DNA from: Mycobacterium sp. 155
GTDB taxonomy: Bacteria > Actinomycetota > Actinomycetes > Mycobacteriales > Mycobacteriaceae
Length of the DNA: 64,000 bases
Direction: 5' to 3'
NCBI RefSeq assembly: GCF_000373905.1
Contig: NZ_KB892705.1
Location: forward strand, 558,001 to 622,000
Below are positions 44,653 through 54,780 of the stretch, piece after piece. How positions within the stretch are numbered: the stretch's first letter is position 1; each line of letters starts with the position of its first letter. The notes beneath the pieces are model-generated. The model was not told the origin of the DNA and searched no databases. It saw nothing but the letters and a program-made list of their open reading frames with translations. Made by a program: the position numbers and the translations under genes.

Positions 44653-46137
44653 ATGAGTAACGTGCCGGAGTTGGATGCGGCCGGATTGCCCGAGGAACTG
44701 AGTGCCGTCGACCAGCTCCTGCACCGCGGCGAGGCAAATCCTCGCACCCGGTCGGGGATCATGGGGGTCGAGATTCTCGACACCACCCCGGACTGGGAGC
44801 GGTTCCGCACGCGTTTCGAGAACGCGTCGCGCAAGGTACTGCGGTTACGGCAGAAAGTGGTCATGCCGTCGTTGCCCACGGTGGCGCCACGCTGGGTGGT
44901 GGATCCCGATTTCAACCTGGACTACCACGTGCGGCGACTGCGGGTGCCGGCGCCGGGAACGTTGCGTGAGCTCTTCGACATCGCCGAGGTTGCGATGCAG
45001 TCGCCGCTGGACATCTCCCGGCCGTTGTGGAGCGCGACGCTCGTGGAAGGTCTGGAAGGCGGCCGCGCCGCGACCATCTTGCACCTGAGCCACGCGGTGA
45101 CCGACGGTGTCGGCAGCATCGAGATGTTCGCGAGCATCTATGACCTGGAACGCGATCCCGAACCCAGTCCTGCACCGCCGCTGCCGATCCCACAGGATCT
45201 GTCGCCCAATGACCTGATGCGCCAAGGGGTCAACCGGCTTCCCGGCACCATTGCCGGCGGCGTGCTCGGTGCGCTGGGTGCGGGGGTGCGCGTCGCGACC
45301 CGGGCGGTGCGTGACCCGGTTTCAGCGATCAGTGGCGTCGTGGATTACGCCATGTCGGGTGCGCGGGTGATGGGCCCGGCCGCCGACCCGTCGCCCCTGC
45401 TGCGGCGGCGTAGCCTGTCGTCGCGCACCGAAGCGATCGACATCAAGTTCAGCGATCTGCACCGGGCATCCAAGGCCGCCGGCTGCTCCATCAACGACGC
45501 CTACCTGGCCGGACTGTGCGGCGCGCTGCGGCTCTATCACGAGACGATGGGCATTCCGATCCAGAACCTGCCGATGGCGGTGCCGGTCAATCTGCGCTCC
45601 GAGGATGACCCGGCCGGCGGCAACCGGTTCGCCGGGGTCAACATTGCCGCGCCCGTCGGCATCGTCGATCCGGAGCACCGCATGAAGGCGGTGCGGGCGC
45701 AGATGACGAGCAAACGTGAAGAGCGTGCCATCGACATGGTCGGTGCCATCGCGCCGGTGCTCAGCTTCCTGCCGGATACCTTCCTGGAATCAGTGGCCGG
45801 GAACGTGGTGCACTCCGACGTCCAGGCCAGCAACGTGGCGATGTATCCGGGCGAGACGTTCATCGTAGGTGCGAAGATCGTGCGGCACTACGGCATTGGA
45901 CCGCTCCCCGGGGTGGCGATCATGGCCGTGCTGATTTCCCGGGGAGGTCATGTCACCGTCACGACCCGGTACGACCGAGCCTCGATCACCAACGAACCGC
46001 TGTTCGCGCAATGCTTGCTTGACGGCTTCAACGAGATCCTCGGGCTAGGGGGCGACGGCCGCGCCGCCCCGGCCACGTTCACTGCCGAGGCGCCTGCTTC
46101 GGCCGAGGCCGCGTCGAATGGGAGCGGAGCACAGTGA
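44653..46137 (+). CDS. Wax ester synthase/diacylglycerol acyltransferase (WS/DGAT)
   Basis: A 494-residue WS/DGAT family acyltransferase, the Rv2484c counterpart. The catalytic H-x-x-x-D-G motif is LHLSHAVTDGVGS near residue 155. Other family blocks are PRWVVDPDFNLDYHVRRLRV, PVNLRSEDDPAGGNRFAGVN and MYPGETFIVGAKIVRHYGIG. It esterifies diacylglycerol or fatty alcohols with acyl-CoA. ATG 44653 is chosen over an in-frame start ten codons upstream. It overlaps the plsC-type gene by 4 bases; together with PlsB this is a triacylglycerol/phospholipid assembly operon. Confidence 0.9.
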   Translation: MSNVPELDAAGLPEELSAVDQLLHRGEANPRTRSGIMGVEILDTTPDWERFRTRFENASRKVLRLRQKVVMPSLPTVAPRWVVDPDFNLDYHVRRLRVPAPGTLRELFDIAEVAMQSPLDISRPLWSATLVEGLEGGRAATILHLSHAVTDGVGSIEMFASIYDLERDPEPSPAPPLPIPQDLSPNDLMRQGVNRLPGTIAGGVLGALGAGVRVATRAVRDPVSAISGVVDYAMSGARVMGPAADPSPLLRRRSLSSRTEAIDIKFSDLHRASKAAGCSINDAYLAGLCGALRLYHETMGIPIQNLPMAVPVNLRSEDDPAGGNRFAGVNIAAPVGIVDPEHRMKAVRAQMTSKREERAIDMVGAIAPVLSFLPDTFLESVAGNVVHSDVQASNVAMYPGETFIVGAKIVRHYGIGPLPGVAIMAVLISRGGHVTVTTRYDRASITNEPLFAQCLLDGFNEILGLGGDGRAAPATFTAEAPASAEAASNGSGAQ

Positions 46138-47726
46138 CGTCACCAGGAGGATCAGAAAAGTCGAAGCAGCGGTTGCCGGGCTCGCTGGCCGAAATCGAGG
46201 CAAGCCCCGAAGGCGCCGAGGTCGGGGCATTCTTCGATCTCGACGGCACTCTGGTGGCCGGGTTCACCGGGGTGCTGATGACCCAGGATCGGCTGCGGCG
46301 TGGACAGATGGGTGTCGGCGAGTTCATTGGGATGATGCAGGCGGGACTGAACCATCAGCTCGGTCGGTCCGAATTCGAGGATCTGATCGGCAAGGGTGCC
46401 CGCATGCTGCGCGGGAATTCGATGAGCGATCTCGACGAGCTGGGGGAGCGGTTGTTCCTCCAGCACGTGCGTGACCGGATCTACCCCGAGATGCGGGCCA
46501 TGGTGCGCGCCCACATGGATCGCGGCCACACAGTCGTGCTCAGCTCGTCGGCGTTGACGGTTCAGGTGGATCCCGTTGCGCGGTTCCTCGGTATCGACAA
46601 TGTGCTGTGCAACAAGTTCGAAACCGACGATGACAGCCTGATCACCGGTGAGGTGCAGGCGCCGGTCATCTGGGGGCCCGGCAAAGCTCATGCGGTGCAG
46701 GAGTTCTCGGCCGAAAACGGTGTCGACCTGGCGAAGAGCTACTTCTACGCCGACGGTGACGAGGACGTCGCACTGATGTACCTTGTGGGCAATCCACGTC
46801 CCACCAACCCGGCGGGCAAGCTGGCCGCGGTCGCCGCCAAACGTGGCTGGCCGATCCTGCGGTTCAGTAGCCGCAGCGGCAGCAGCCCGGTGTCGCAGCT
46901 GCGAACGGCCGCCGGCTACGCCTCGATGATGCCCTTGGCCGCGGGCGCCATCGGCTGGGGTCTGCTCAACCGCAACAAACGTAGCGGGGTCAACCTGTTC
47001 ACGTCGTTGATGGGCCGAGTGCTGTTGGGCGTCACGGGCGTCAGCCTCGACGTGCTGGGAAAGGAGAACCTGACGGCCGAGCGGCCCGCGGTCTTCATCT
47101 TCAACCACCGCAACCAGGCCGACCCGGTGATCGCCGGAACGTTGGTCAGCGACAACTTCACCGGCGTGGGCAAGAAGGAACTCGCCAACGATCCGTTGGT
47201 GGGCACTCTCGGCAAGGTCATGGACACCGCGTTCATCGACCGGGACAACCCGGAGAAGGCGGTCGAGAGTCTGCACAAGATCGAAGAGCTTGCCCGCAAA
47301 GGCCTTTCGGTACTCATTGCACCGGAGGGCACCCGGCTGGACACCACCGAGGTAGGTCCGTTCAAGAAGGGCGCATTCCGTATCGCCATGGCCGCAGGCG
47401 TCCCCGTCGTGCCGATCGTCATCCGTAACGCGGAGGTGATCGCGGCCCGCGACTCCAGCACGTTCAATCCTGGGACGGTGGACGTCGCAGTGTATCCGCC
47501 CATCCCGGTGGACGACTGGACCCTCGAGGAACTGCCCGAACGGATCGCCGAGGTGCGCCAGATCTACCTCGACACGCTCAAGTCGTGGCCCGACGACGAA
47601 CTCCCGACCTTCCCGATCTACAGCCGGCCCAGATCACCCAAGCCGAAAATCCGCAGTGTGCCCAACAAAACTGATGCGGCAGGGACGAATTCAGGCGCCG
47701 GCCGGACCGTGAAGGGTCGGCCGTGA
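46134..47726 (+). CDS. plsC: HAD-family phosphatase fused to PlsC (1-acylglycerol-3-phosphate acyltransferase)
   Basis: 530 residues in two domains. Residues 25-240 are a HAD/SerB-like hydrolase with [15 protein letters not shown], the SSS motif [14 protein letters not shown] and the acidic [13 protein letters not shown]. Residues 290-490 are PlsC with [16 protein letters not shown] (an N-H-x4-D motif), [10 protein letters not shown] and [19 protein letters not shown]. It makes phosphatidic acid and could also dephosphorylate it toward diacylglycerol, feeding the WS/DGAT upstream. The GTG start overlaps the upstream stop. Counterpart of Rv2483c. Confidence 0.92.
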   Translation: MTSPGGSEKSKQRLPGSLAEIEASPEGAEVGAFFDLDGTLVAGFTGVLMTQDRLRRGQMGVGEFIGMMQAGLNHQLGRSEFEDLIGKGARMLRGNSMSDLDELGERLFLQHVRDRIYPEMRAMVRAHMDRGHTVVLSSSALTVQVDPVARFLGIDNVLCNKFETDDDSLITGEVQAPVIWGPGKAHAVQEFSAENGVDLAKSYFYADGDEDVALMYLVGNPRPTNPAGKLAAVAAKRGWPILRFSSRSGSSPVSQLRTAAGYASMMPLAAGAIGWGLLNRNKRSGVNLFTSLMGRVLLGVTGVSLDVLGKENLTAERPAVFIFNHRNQADPVIAGTLVSDNFTGVGKKELANDPLVGTLGKVMDTAFIDRDNPEKAVESLHKIEELARKGLSVLIAPEGTRLDTTEVGPFKKGAFRIAMAAGVPVVPIVIRNAEVIAARDSSTFNPGTVDVAVYPPIPVDDWTLEELPERIAEVRQIYLDTLKSWPDDELPTFPIYSRPRSPKPKIRSVPNKTDAAGTNSGAGRTVKGRP

Positions 47727-50149
47727 CGGCCCCCGTGGACTATTTCGCGAGCTTCAGCACCACCGATGATGCCCTGGTGCTGGCGTCGGTGTCCTCGCCG
47801 GCGGAACTGGAACTGCTCAACGACTGGCTGCGGACACATCGGCGCGACCATCCCGATTCCAAGATCGACGTGCTGCAGCTCCCCGCCACCGACGAACCCG
47901 CACCCGGCGTGCTGGCCAGCCTGGTCAAGGAGCTGGAGACCGACGAGGACCGGCTGGTGGTGCCGGTGCGGGTGTTCTGGGTACCGGCCGGACTGCCCAC
48001 CCGACTCAAGGTGGTGGGGCTCATCTCCGGCCGGGACACCTACCGGCCACCGGAGATCCTGCAGCGGCGGATCCTGCGCAAAGACCCATCCCGCGCGCGG
48101 GTGGTGGCCGGTGAGCCGGCCAAGGTCTCCGAGCTACGGCGCCAGTGGAGTGAGCAGACGACCGCCGAAAGTCCAAGGGAATTCGCGCGTTTCGTGTTGC
48201 GGCGGGCCGCGCTGGCGATCGAGCGGGTGGAGCTGCGGCTGCTGGGGCCGGAGTACAAGTCCCCGCGCCTGATCAAGCCGGAGATACTGGCCTCGGCGCG
48301 ATTCCAGGAGGGGCTGGAGCAAATCCCCGGCGCCACCGTCGAAAAGGCCGGCGAGATGCTCGACGAGCTGTCTACCGGGTGGAGCCGGTTTTCGGTTGAC
48401 TTGATTCCAGCGCTGGGCCGGCTGTTCAGTCGTGGATTCGACCCGCGCATCGACTATGACCGCGAGCAGGTCGAGAAGATGCGGCGCAACCTGGAAACCC
48501 ATCCGGCCGTGCTGCTGTTCTCCCATCGGTCCTACATCGACGGCGGCATCGTGCCGTTGGCCATGCAGGAGAACCGGCTGCCCCCGGTGCACACCTTCGC
48601 CGGCATCAACTTGTCCTTCGGGATCATGGGTCCGCTGATGCGCCACTCGGGGGTCATCTTCCTGCGCCGCAAGCTCGACGATCCGCTCTACAAATACGTG
48701 CTTCGTCAATTTGTCGGCTATATCGTCGAAAAGCGGTTCAACCTCAGCTGGGCCATCGAAGGCACCCGCTCACGCACCGGAAAGATGTTGCCGCCCAAGC
48801 TCGGTCTCCTCGCGTACGTCGCCGACGCCTATCTGGATGGCCGCGCCGACGACATCCTGCTGCAGCCGGTGTCGATCAGTTTCGACCAGCTCCACGAGAC
48901 CGCCGAATACGCCGCATATGCCCGTGGCGGGGAAAAGCGGCCCGAGAGCTTCAGCTGGCTGTACAACTTCATCAAGGCTCAGGGCGAACGTAATTACGGC
49001 AAGATCTATGTGCGGTTCCCCGAAGCGGTTTCGATGCGCCAGTACCTCGGCGAGCCGCACGGGCCGATGGTGGAGGACGAAGCCGCCAAGCGGCTGGCCA
49101 TGCAGAAGATGGCCTTCGAGGTCGCCTGGCGGATCCTGCGCGTCACGCCGGTCAACGCGACCGGGCTGGTCTCGGCACTGCTGCTCACCACGAAGGGCAT
49201 CGCGCTGACGCTCGATCAGCTGCACCACACCCTGCAGGATTCGTTGGACTACCTGGAGCGTAAGAACACCCCGATCACCAACAGCGCGTTGCGGCTGCGG
49301 ACGCTCGAGGGGGTGCGGTCGGCCGTGGACGCGCTGTCCAACGGACACCCGGTGACACGCGTCGACGGCGGTCGCGAGCCGGTGTGGCGGATCGCTCCCG
49401 AGAACGAATTGGAAGCGGCGTTCTACCGTAACTCCCTGATCCATGCGTTCCTCGAGACGTCGATCGTCGAGCTCGCCCTGGCTCATGCCGCGCACACCGC
49501 AGACGATCCGCTGCAGGCGTTCTGGGATCAGGCCATGCGGCTGCGGGATTTGCTCAAGTTCGACTTCTACTTCGCCGATTCGGCGGCGTTCCGCGAGAAC
49601 ATCGCCGAGGAGATGTCCTGGCATACCCGCACGCGAGGAGGACAAGAGGGGCCCCGCACGCGAGGAGGACAAGAGGGGCCCCGCACGCGAGGAGGACAAG
49701 AAGAATCAAGCTGGGAAACGCACGTCTCGGCCGGCGGTGAGGAGATCTTCCAACTGCTGCGGGCCAAGCGGCCACTGATCGCAGGTGCCATGCTGCGACC
49801 GTTCTTCGAGGCCGACCAGATCGTGGCGGACGTGCTGAGGGACGCGCCCGCCGAGATTTCCGAGAAGGACCTGACCACGCGGGCGCTCGGGCTCGGCACT
49901 CAGCAAGTCGCCCAGGGGCGCGTGCAGAGCAACGAGGCGGTGTCGACATTGTTGTTCGCCACGGCACGCCAAGTCGCCGCCGACCAGAACCTGCTGACGC
50001 CTGCTGCGGACCTCGCGGCGCGCCGTGAAGCTTTCCTGCGTGAGATCCGCGGCATCGTGGCCGACATGACCCAGGTCGAACAGATCGCGCGGGACCGCTT
50101 CTTCGTCGAGGAGCGGCTGCGGCACCGGCAGAGCAGCGAGTCGGCCTAG
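47723..50149 (+). CDS. plsB: Glycerol-3-phosphate 1-O-acyltransferase PlsB
   Basis: 808 residues, GTG start overlapping the plsC stop. Acyltransferase blocks are [20 protein letters not shown] (H-x4-D), [29 protein letters not shown] and the [20 protein letters not shown] block. It acylates sn-glycerol-3-phosphate at the membrane. Residues about 636-660 contain three copies of a nine-residue repeat (RTRGGQEGP) from a 27-bp tandem repeat. The protein is about 19 residues longer than M. tuberculosis PlsB2 as I recall it, which two repeat units would explain. Counterpart of Rv2482c. Confidence 0.94.
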   Translation: MTAPVDYFASFSTTDDALVLASVSSPAELELLNDWLRTHRRDHPDSKIDVLQLPATDEPAPGVLASLVKELETDEDRLVVPVRVFWVPAGLPTRLKVVGLISGRDTYRPPEILQRRILRKDPSRARVVAGEPAKVSELRRQWSEQTTAESPREFARFVLRRAALAIERVELRLLGPEYKSPRLIKPEILASARFQEGLEQIPGATVEKAGEMLDELSTGWSRFSVDLIPALGRLFSRGFDPRIDYDREQVEKMRRNLETHPAVLLFSHRSYIDGGIVPLAMQENRLPPVHTFAGINLSFGIMGPLMRHSGVIFLRRKLDDPLYKYVLRQFVGYIVEKRFNLSWAIEGTRSRTGKMLPPKLGLLAYVADAYLDGRADDILLQPVSISFDQLHETAEYAAYARGGEKRPESFSWLYNFIKAQGERNYGKIYVRFPEAVSMRQYLGEPHGPMVEDEAAKRLAMQKMAFEVAWRILRVTPVNATGLVSALLLTTKGIALTLDQLHHTLQDSLDYLERKNTPITNSALRLRTLEGVRSAVDALSNGHPVTRVDGGREPVWRIAPENELEAAFYRNSLIHAFLETSIVELALAHAAHTADDPLQAFWDQAMRLRDLLKFDFYFADSAAFRENIAEEMSWHTRTRGGQEGPRTRGGQEGPRTRGGQEESSWETHVSAGGEEIFQLLRAKRPLIAGAMLRPFFEADQIVADVLRDAPAEISEKDLTTRALGLGTQQVAQGRVQSNEAVSTLLFATARQVAADQNLLTPAADLAARREAFLREIRGIVADMTQVEQIARDRFFVEERLRHRQSSESA
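49627..49700. repeat. In-frame 27-bp tandem repeat inside plsB
   Basis: Units start at 49627, 49654 and 49681 (the third partial, 20 bases), identical over their length and each beginning CCGCACGCGAGGAGGACAAG. Period 27 keeps the frame and encodes RTRGGQEGP repeats in the C-terminal region of PlsB, outside the acyltransferase core. Confidence 0.92.
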
Positions 50150-50177
50150 CCCACGAAGTGTGCGTCGGGGCACGCCA

Positions 50178-50190
50178 TACGCTGGGAACA
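50178..50190 (+). promoter_or_regulatory. Leaderless promoter of the CopD-CtaG gene
   Basis: TACGCT (50178-50183) fits TANNNT and ends six bases before ATG 50190; no Shine-Dalgarno is present. This suggests a separate leaderless transcript just after plsB. Confidence 0.45.
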
Positions 50191-52211
50191 TGACTTCACC
50201 GGACGTGCCGGCCGCCGCAGGCATGCGCACCAGCGCTGTGTGGCCTGTGCTCGTCGGTGTCGGGCTGCTGGCCGGGACCATTGCCGCCGGTATCGGTGCG
50301 CTCGCGCTGGTCGACGCCCTCACCGCGACCGGTCTGCCCAACCCCGGCCCGATCACCACCTACGGTCTGCCGTTCGTGCGTGCGGCCGGTGAGATCGCCG
50401 CGGTGGTCGCGGTCGGCGCGTTCCTGTTCGCGGCGTTCCTGGTGCCGCCGCAGGCCAACGGCGTGCTCGATGTGTCCGGCTACCGGGCCGTGCGGCTGGG
50501 GTCGGCGGCCTCGGCGGTATGGACGTTGTGCGCCGCGTTGCTCGTTCCGTTGACCGTGTCCGACGTGTCCGGGCAACCGCTGCTCGACCACCTCAGCCCT
50601 GCCGACGTGTGGTCGGTGGCCAGCCTGATCGATACGGCCGGGGCCTGGCGGTGGACGGCGGTTCTCGCCGCTGTGGTGACGGTCGGGAGCCTGCCTGTGC
50701 TGCGCTGGGGCTGGACCCCGGCGCTGCTGGCCGGATCGATGCTGACGCTGGTGCCGCTGGCGCTGACCGGTCACTCATCTGCGGGCGGAGCCCACGATCT
50801 GGCCACCAACAGTCTGTTCATCCATCTCATGGCCGCTGCGCTGTGGGCGGGTGGCCTGCTGGCGCTGTTGGTGCATGCGCTGCGCGGGCAGCTCGGGGGG
50901 AACACCGCACTGGCAGCCCGACGGTTCTCGGCGCTGGCGCTGTGGTGTTACGTCGCAATGGCGTTCAGCGGCGTGATCAACGCGCTGGTGCGCATCGAAC
51001 CGGCCGATCTCGTGCGCACGCCCTACGGCCTGCTGGTCGTCGCCAAGATGGTGGCCCTCGGATTGCTCGGAGTGCTCGGCTGGGCGCAGCGTCGCAACGG
51101 GGTGGCCGCGCTGCAGGCCGACCCGGACGCCCGGCGGCCCCTGATTCGGCTGGCCCTCGGTGAGGCCGCGCTGTTCGGGGCGACCTTCGGGATCGCCGTC
51201 GGGTTGGGCCGCACCCCACCGCCACCGGACACCAAGGTGCCCAGCGCCACCGAGGTGGCCATCGGATACAACTTGGCCGGACCACCGACGGTCACCCGCG
51301 TGCTGTTCGACTGGCGCTTCGATCTGATCTTCGGCACCGCCGCGATCATCATGGCGGTCGTGTACCTGCTGGCGGTGCGCCGGCTGCGCATCCGCGGCGA
51401 CGCCTGGCCGATGGGCCGGACGGTGGCGTGGCTGCTCGGCTGCGCGGTGCTGCTGTTCACCACGTCGTCGGGTCTCGGCAGGTACATGCCTGCGATGTTC
51501 AGCATGCACATGATCGCCCACATGCTGCTGTCGATGCTGGTGCCGGTCCTGTTGGTCCTCGGTGGACCGGTCACCTTGGCGTTGCGGGCGCTGCCCGCCG
51601 CGGGCCGCGGGGCTCCGCCGGGTCCGCGCGAATGGTTGCTTGCCGCTCTACATTCGCCGGTGTCGAAGTTCCTCACCCAGCCGGTGGTGGCAACCGTGTT
51701 GTTCGTGGCCGGGTTCTACGGCCTCTACTTCGGTGGCATCTTCGACGCGGCCGTGAGCAATCACGCCGCGCATCTGCTGATGAACGCCCACTTCCTGTTG
51801 TCGGGCTATTTGTTCTACTGGGTGGTGATCGGCGTAGATCCGACCCCGCGGCCAATTCCGCATCTGGCCAAGGTCGGGATGGTGTTCGCCTCGCTGCCGC
51901 TGCACGCGTTCTTCGGCGTGGTGATGATGGGCATGGAGATCGTGCTGGGTGGGGCCTTTTACCGGTCGTTGCAGCTGCCCTGGCATATCGATCTGCTCGG
52001 CGATCAGCACCTTGGCGGTGGAATCGCTTGGGCGGCAGGGGAAGTCCCGCTTGTCATCGTGATGCTCGCGCTGTTGATCCAGTGGCGGCGCAGTGATCAG
52101 CGCACCGCCAAACGCCTCGACCGCGCCGCCGACCGCGACGATGGTGCCGAGCTGGCCGCGTACAACGCGATGCTCGCGGAGATGGCCCGCCGCGACAAGC
52201 CATCGGCCTGA
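50190..52211 (+). CDS. CopD-CtaG fusion membrane protein
   Basis: A 673-residue polytopic protein with about 14-16 membrane segments. The N-terminal half is a CopD-type copper-resistance domain (VRAAGEIAAVVAVGAFLFAA and IHLMAAALWAGGLLALLVHA with His/Trp). The C-terminal half is a CtaG/caa3-CtaG domain (MFSMHMIAHMLLSMLVPVLL and HLLMNAHFLLSGYLFYWVVI, His-rich and suited to copper). It is expected to handle copper for cytochrome c oxidase. M. tuberculosis Rv0102 is of this type but lies elsewhere. Confidence 0.9.
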   Translation: MTSPDVPAAAGMRTSAVWPVLVGVGLLAGTIAAGIGALALVDALTATGLPNPGPITTYGLPFVRAAGEIAAVVAVGAFLFAAFLVPPQANGVLDVSGYRAVRLGSAASAVWTLCAALLVPLTVSDVSGQPLLDHLSPADVWSVASLIDTAGAWRWTAVLAAVVTVGSLPVLRWGWTPALLAGSMLTLVPLALTGHSSAGGAHDLATNSLFIHLMAAALWAGGLLALLVHALRGQLGGNTALAARRFSALALWCYVAMAFSGVINALVRIEPADLVRTPYGLLVVAKMVALGLLGVLGWAQRRNGVAALQADPDARRPLIRLALGEAALFGATFGIAVGLGRTPPPPDTKVPSATEVAIGYNLAGPPTVTRVLFDWRFDLIFGTAAIIMAVVYLLAVRRLRIRGDAWPMGRTVAWLLGCAVLLFTTSSGLGRYMPAMFSMHMIAHMLLSMLVPVLLVLGGPVTLALRALPAAGRGAPPGPREWLLAALHSPVSKFLTQPVVATVLFVAGFYGLYFGGIFDAAVSNHAAHLLMNAHFLLSGYLFYWVVIGVDPTPRPIPHLAKVGMVFASLPLHAFFGVVMMGMEIVLGGAFYRSLQLPWHIDLLGDQHLGGGIAWAAGEVPLVIVMLALLIQWRRSDQRTAKRLDRAADRDDGAELAAYNAMLAEMARRDKPSA

Positions 52212-52363
52212 GAACTTATCCCCAACCTGGATTTCATCCACAGCCTTCCCTTGCCAGCGGCTGCCGTGCGCCGTCGGTGTCGGTGCCGCGGCGGTCAATG
52301 GCGGTGTCAGGCATCGCGGCCTTCCGGTCCGGTGCCCACATCACCAGCGAAAGGGAATCAGCA

Positions 52364-52858
52364 ATGTTCGAGACACCGTTCACCGTGGTCGGCAACATCG
52401 TCACCAATCCGGTCCGGCTCCGGTTCGGAGACCAGGAGCTGTTCAAGTTCCGGGTCGCGAGCAACTCCCGCCGGCGGAGCGCCAGTGGAACCTGGGAGCC
52501 CGGAAACTCGTTGTACGTGACGGTCAACTGTTGGGGAAACCTGGCCCGCGGGGTCAGCGCCTCGCTCGGCCGGGGTGACGCCGTGGTTGTCGTCGGGCAC
52601 CTCTATACCAGTGAGTACGAGGACAAAGACGGTGTGCGGCGGTCATCGGTCGAGGTCCGGGCAACCGCCGTCGGGCCTGACCTGTCACGGTGCATCGCCA
52701 AGGTCGAGTTGCTGCCGAAGCCGGGCGGTACCGCTGCCCTACCCGGCGCGGACCAGTCGGCGACGTTGGATGACGAGCGTTCCGAGACCGACGACGACGA
52801 AGGCGATGACCCGGGGGTAGCGGTGCTGGATCCCGGGGTGTTGCCACTGTCGGCTTGA
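52364..52858 (+). CDS. Second single-stranded DNA-binding protein (SsbB-like)
   Basis: A 164-residue OB-fold SSB, the Rv2478c counterpart. It starts MFETPFTVVGNIVTNPVRLR and includes LFKFRVASNSRRRSASGTWE, SLYVTVNCWGNLARGVSASL and VVVVGHLYTSEYEDKDGVRR. The C-terminus is acidic (DDERSETDDDEGDDPG) but ends LPLSA, lacking the D-I-P-F type tip that recruits partner proteins in the essential SSB. This marks it as an accessory paralogue. The ATG has AAGGGA nine bases upstream; the longer frame is unlikely. Confidence 0.88.
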   Translation: MFETPFTVVGNIVTNPVRLRFGDQELFKFRVASNSRRRSASGTWEPGNSLYVTVNCWGNLARGVSASLGRGDAVVVVGHLYTSEYEDKDGVRRSSVEVRATAVGPDLSRCIAKVELLPKPGGTAALPGADQSATLDDERSETDDDEGDDPGVAVLDPGVLPLSA

Positions 52859-52997
52859 CGTCACTCGGGCACGCCTAGGATGGGCCGCGAGTGACAGGAC
52901 TTGGGCTTCCCCGCGCGGGCCTCGTCAGGTGCTTGTGCTTCCTCGCGCAAGCGCTCGTCAGAAAAGACTGGACAGCTTCAGAAAGGCACATCACGGC

Positions 52998-54671
52998 ATG
53001 GCCGAATTCATCTACACGATGCGGAAGGTCCGCAAGGCGCACGGCGACAAGGTCATCCTCGACGACGTCACGCTGAACTTCCTTCCGGGCGCGAAGATCG
53101 GCGTTGTCGGCCCCAACGGGGCCGGCAAGTCGAGCGTGTTGCGGATCATGGCCGGGCTCGACCAGGCGAACAACGGCGACGCGATGTTGGCCCCGGGGGC
53201 CACCGTCGGCATTTTGATGCAGGAGCCGGTGCTCGACGAAACCAAGACCGTGCGCGAGAACGTCGAAGACGGCGTGGCGATCAAGGCCAAGCTCAACCGG
53301 TACAACGAGGTGGCCGAGCTGATGGCCACCGATTACACCGACGAGCTCATGGAAGAGATGGGCCATCTGCAGGAGGAGTTGGACGCCGCGGACGCCTGGG
53401 ACATCGACTCCCAACTCGAGCAGGCCATGGACGCCTTGCGCTGCCCGCCGCCCGACGAGCCGGTGACCCACCTGTCCGGCGGCGAGCGTCGCCGCGTCGC
53501 TCTGTGCAAGCTACTGCTGTCCAAGCCGGATCTGCTGCTGCTTGATGAGCCCACCAACCACCTCGACGCCGAGAGCGTGCTGTGGTTGGAGCAGCACTTG
53601 GCCGCGTACAAGGGCGCGATCCTGGCAGTCACCCACGACCGGTACTTCCTGGACAATGTCGCCGAGTGGATCCTCGAACTCGACCGGGGCCGCGCTTACC
53701 CGTACGAGGGCAACTACTCGACTTACCTGGAGAAGAAGGCCGAGCGGCTCGAGGTTCAAGGCAAGAAGGACCAGAAGCTGCAGAAGCGGCTCAAGGATGA
53801 ACTGGCCTGGGTCCGCTCGGGCGCCAAGGCGCGGCAGGCCAAGAACAAGGCGCGTCTCGGCCGGTACGAGGAGATGGTTGCCGAAGCCGAGAAGTCGCGG
53901 AAGCTCGACTTTGAGGAGATCCAGATCCCGACGCCACCGCGGCTGGGCAATGTGGTGGTGGAGGTCGAGCACCTGGATAAGGGCTTCGACGGCCGACAGC
54001 TGATCAAGGATCTGTCGTTCAGCCTGCCGCGGAACGGCATCGTCGGCGTCATCGGGCCCAACGGCGTCGGCAAGACCACACTGTTCAAGACGATCGTCGG
54101 TCTGGAAGAACCAGATAGCGGCACCGTCAGGGTCGGCGACACGGTCAAGCTGTCCTACGTCGACCAGAGCCGTGCGGGTATCGACCCGAAGAAGACGGTG
54201 TGGGAAGTCGTCTCCGACAAACTCGACTACATCGAGGTCGGGCAGAACGAGATTCCGTCGCGGGCTTATGTGTCGGCGTTCGGCTTCAAGGGGCCCGATC
54301 AGCAAAAGCCGGCCGGTGTGCTCTCGGGTGGAGAACGCAACCGGCTGAATCTCGCGCTGACCCTCAAGGAGGGTGGCAACCTTATCCTGCTCGACGAACC
54401 GACCAACGACCTCGATGTGGAAACTCTGTCGTCGCTGGAGAATGCGCTGGAGAACTTCCCCGGCTGCGCGGTGGTCATCTCGCACGACAGGTGGTTCCTC
54501 GACCGCACCTGCACCCACATCCTCGCGTGGGAAGGCGACGACGACAACGACGCCCAATGGTTCTGGTTCGAGGGCAACTTCGGTGCCTACGAGGAGAACA
54601 AGATCGAGCGCTTGGGCGCCGAGGCGGCGCGCCCGCACCGGGTGACGCACCGACGCCTCACCCGCGACTGA
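52998..54671 (+). CDS. ettA: Energy-dependent translational throttle protein EttA (ABC-F)
   Basis: A 557-residue ABC-F ATPase with two cassettes and no membrane segments. Walker A motifs are GPNGAGKSS (first) and GPNGVGKTT (second), signatures are LSGGERRRVALC and LSGGERNRLNLALT, and Walker B motifs are LLLDEPTNHLD and ILLDEPTNDLD. The inter-domain linker (KKDQKLQKRLKDELAWVRSG) is the P-site tRNA-interacting motif. It binds the ribosome E-site and gates translation by ATP/ADP. Counterpart of Rv2477c. ATG 52998 lies 24 codons inside a longer frame; FIYTMRKVRKAHGDKVIL follows. Confidence 0.93.
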   Translation: MAEFIYTMRKVRKAHGDKVILDDVTLNFLPGAKIGVVGPNGAGKSSVLRIMAGLDQANNGDAMLAPGATVGILMQEPVLDETKTVRENVEDGVAIKAKLNRYNEVAELMATDYTDELMEEMGHLQEELDAADAWDIDSQLEQAMDALRCPPPDEPVTHLSGGERRRVALCKLLLSKPDLLLLDEPTNHLDAESVLWLEQHLAAYKGAILAVTHDRYFLDNVAEWILELDRGRAYPYEGNYSTYLEKKAERLEVQGKKDQKLQKRLKDELAWVRSGAKARQAKNKARLGRYEEMVAEAEKSRKLDFEEIQIPTPPRLGNVVVEVEHLDKGFDGRQLIKDLSFSLPRNGIVGVIGPNGVGKTTLFKTIVGLEEPDSGTVRVGDTVKLSYVDQSRAGIDPKKTVWEVVSDKLDYIEVGQNEIPSRAYVSAFGFKGPDQQKPAGVLSGGERNRLNLALTLKEGGNLILLDEPTNDLDVETLSSLENALENFPGCAVVISHDRWFLDRTCTHILAWEGDDDNDAQWFWFEGNFGAYEENKIERLGAEAARPHRVTHRRLTRD

Positions 54672-54780
54672 CCGCCACGCACAAGACTTGGCGGGCATCA
54701 GGCCCAGCGGGTCGGGCTACGACTAAGGTCGCTCCTACGCACCAGCGCCGGTGCGTGGGCGTGAGTCAGGAGTGTTCGGT

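Noticed and set aside
49627..49700. Repeats in plsB considered as CRISPR or insertion-sequence end
   Set aside because: Head-to-tail with period 27, in frame, without spacers, inverted ends or target duplication.
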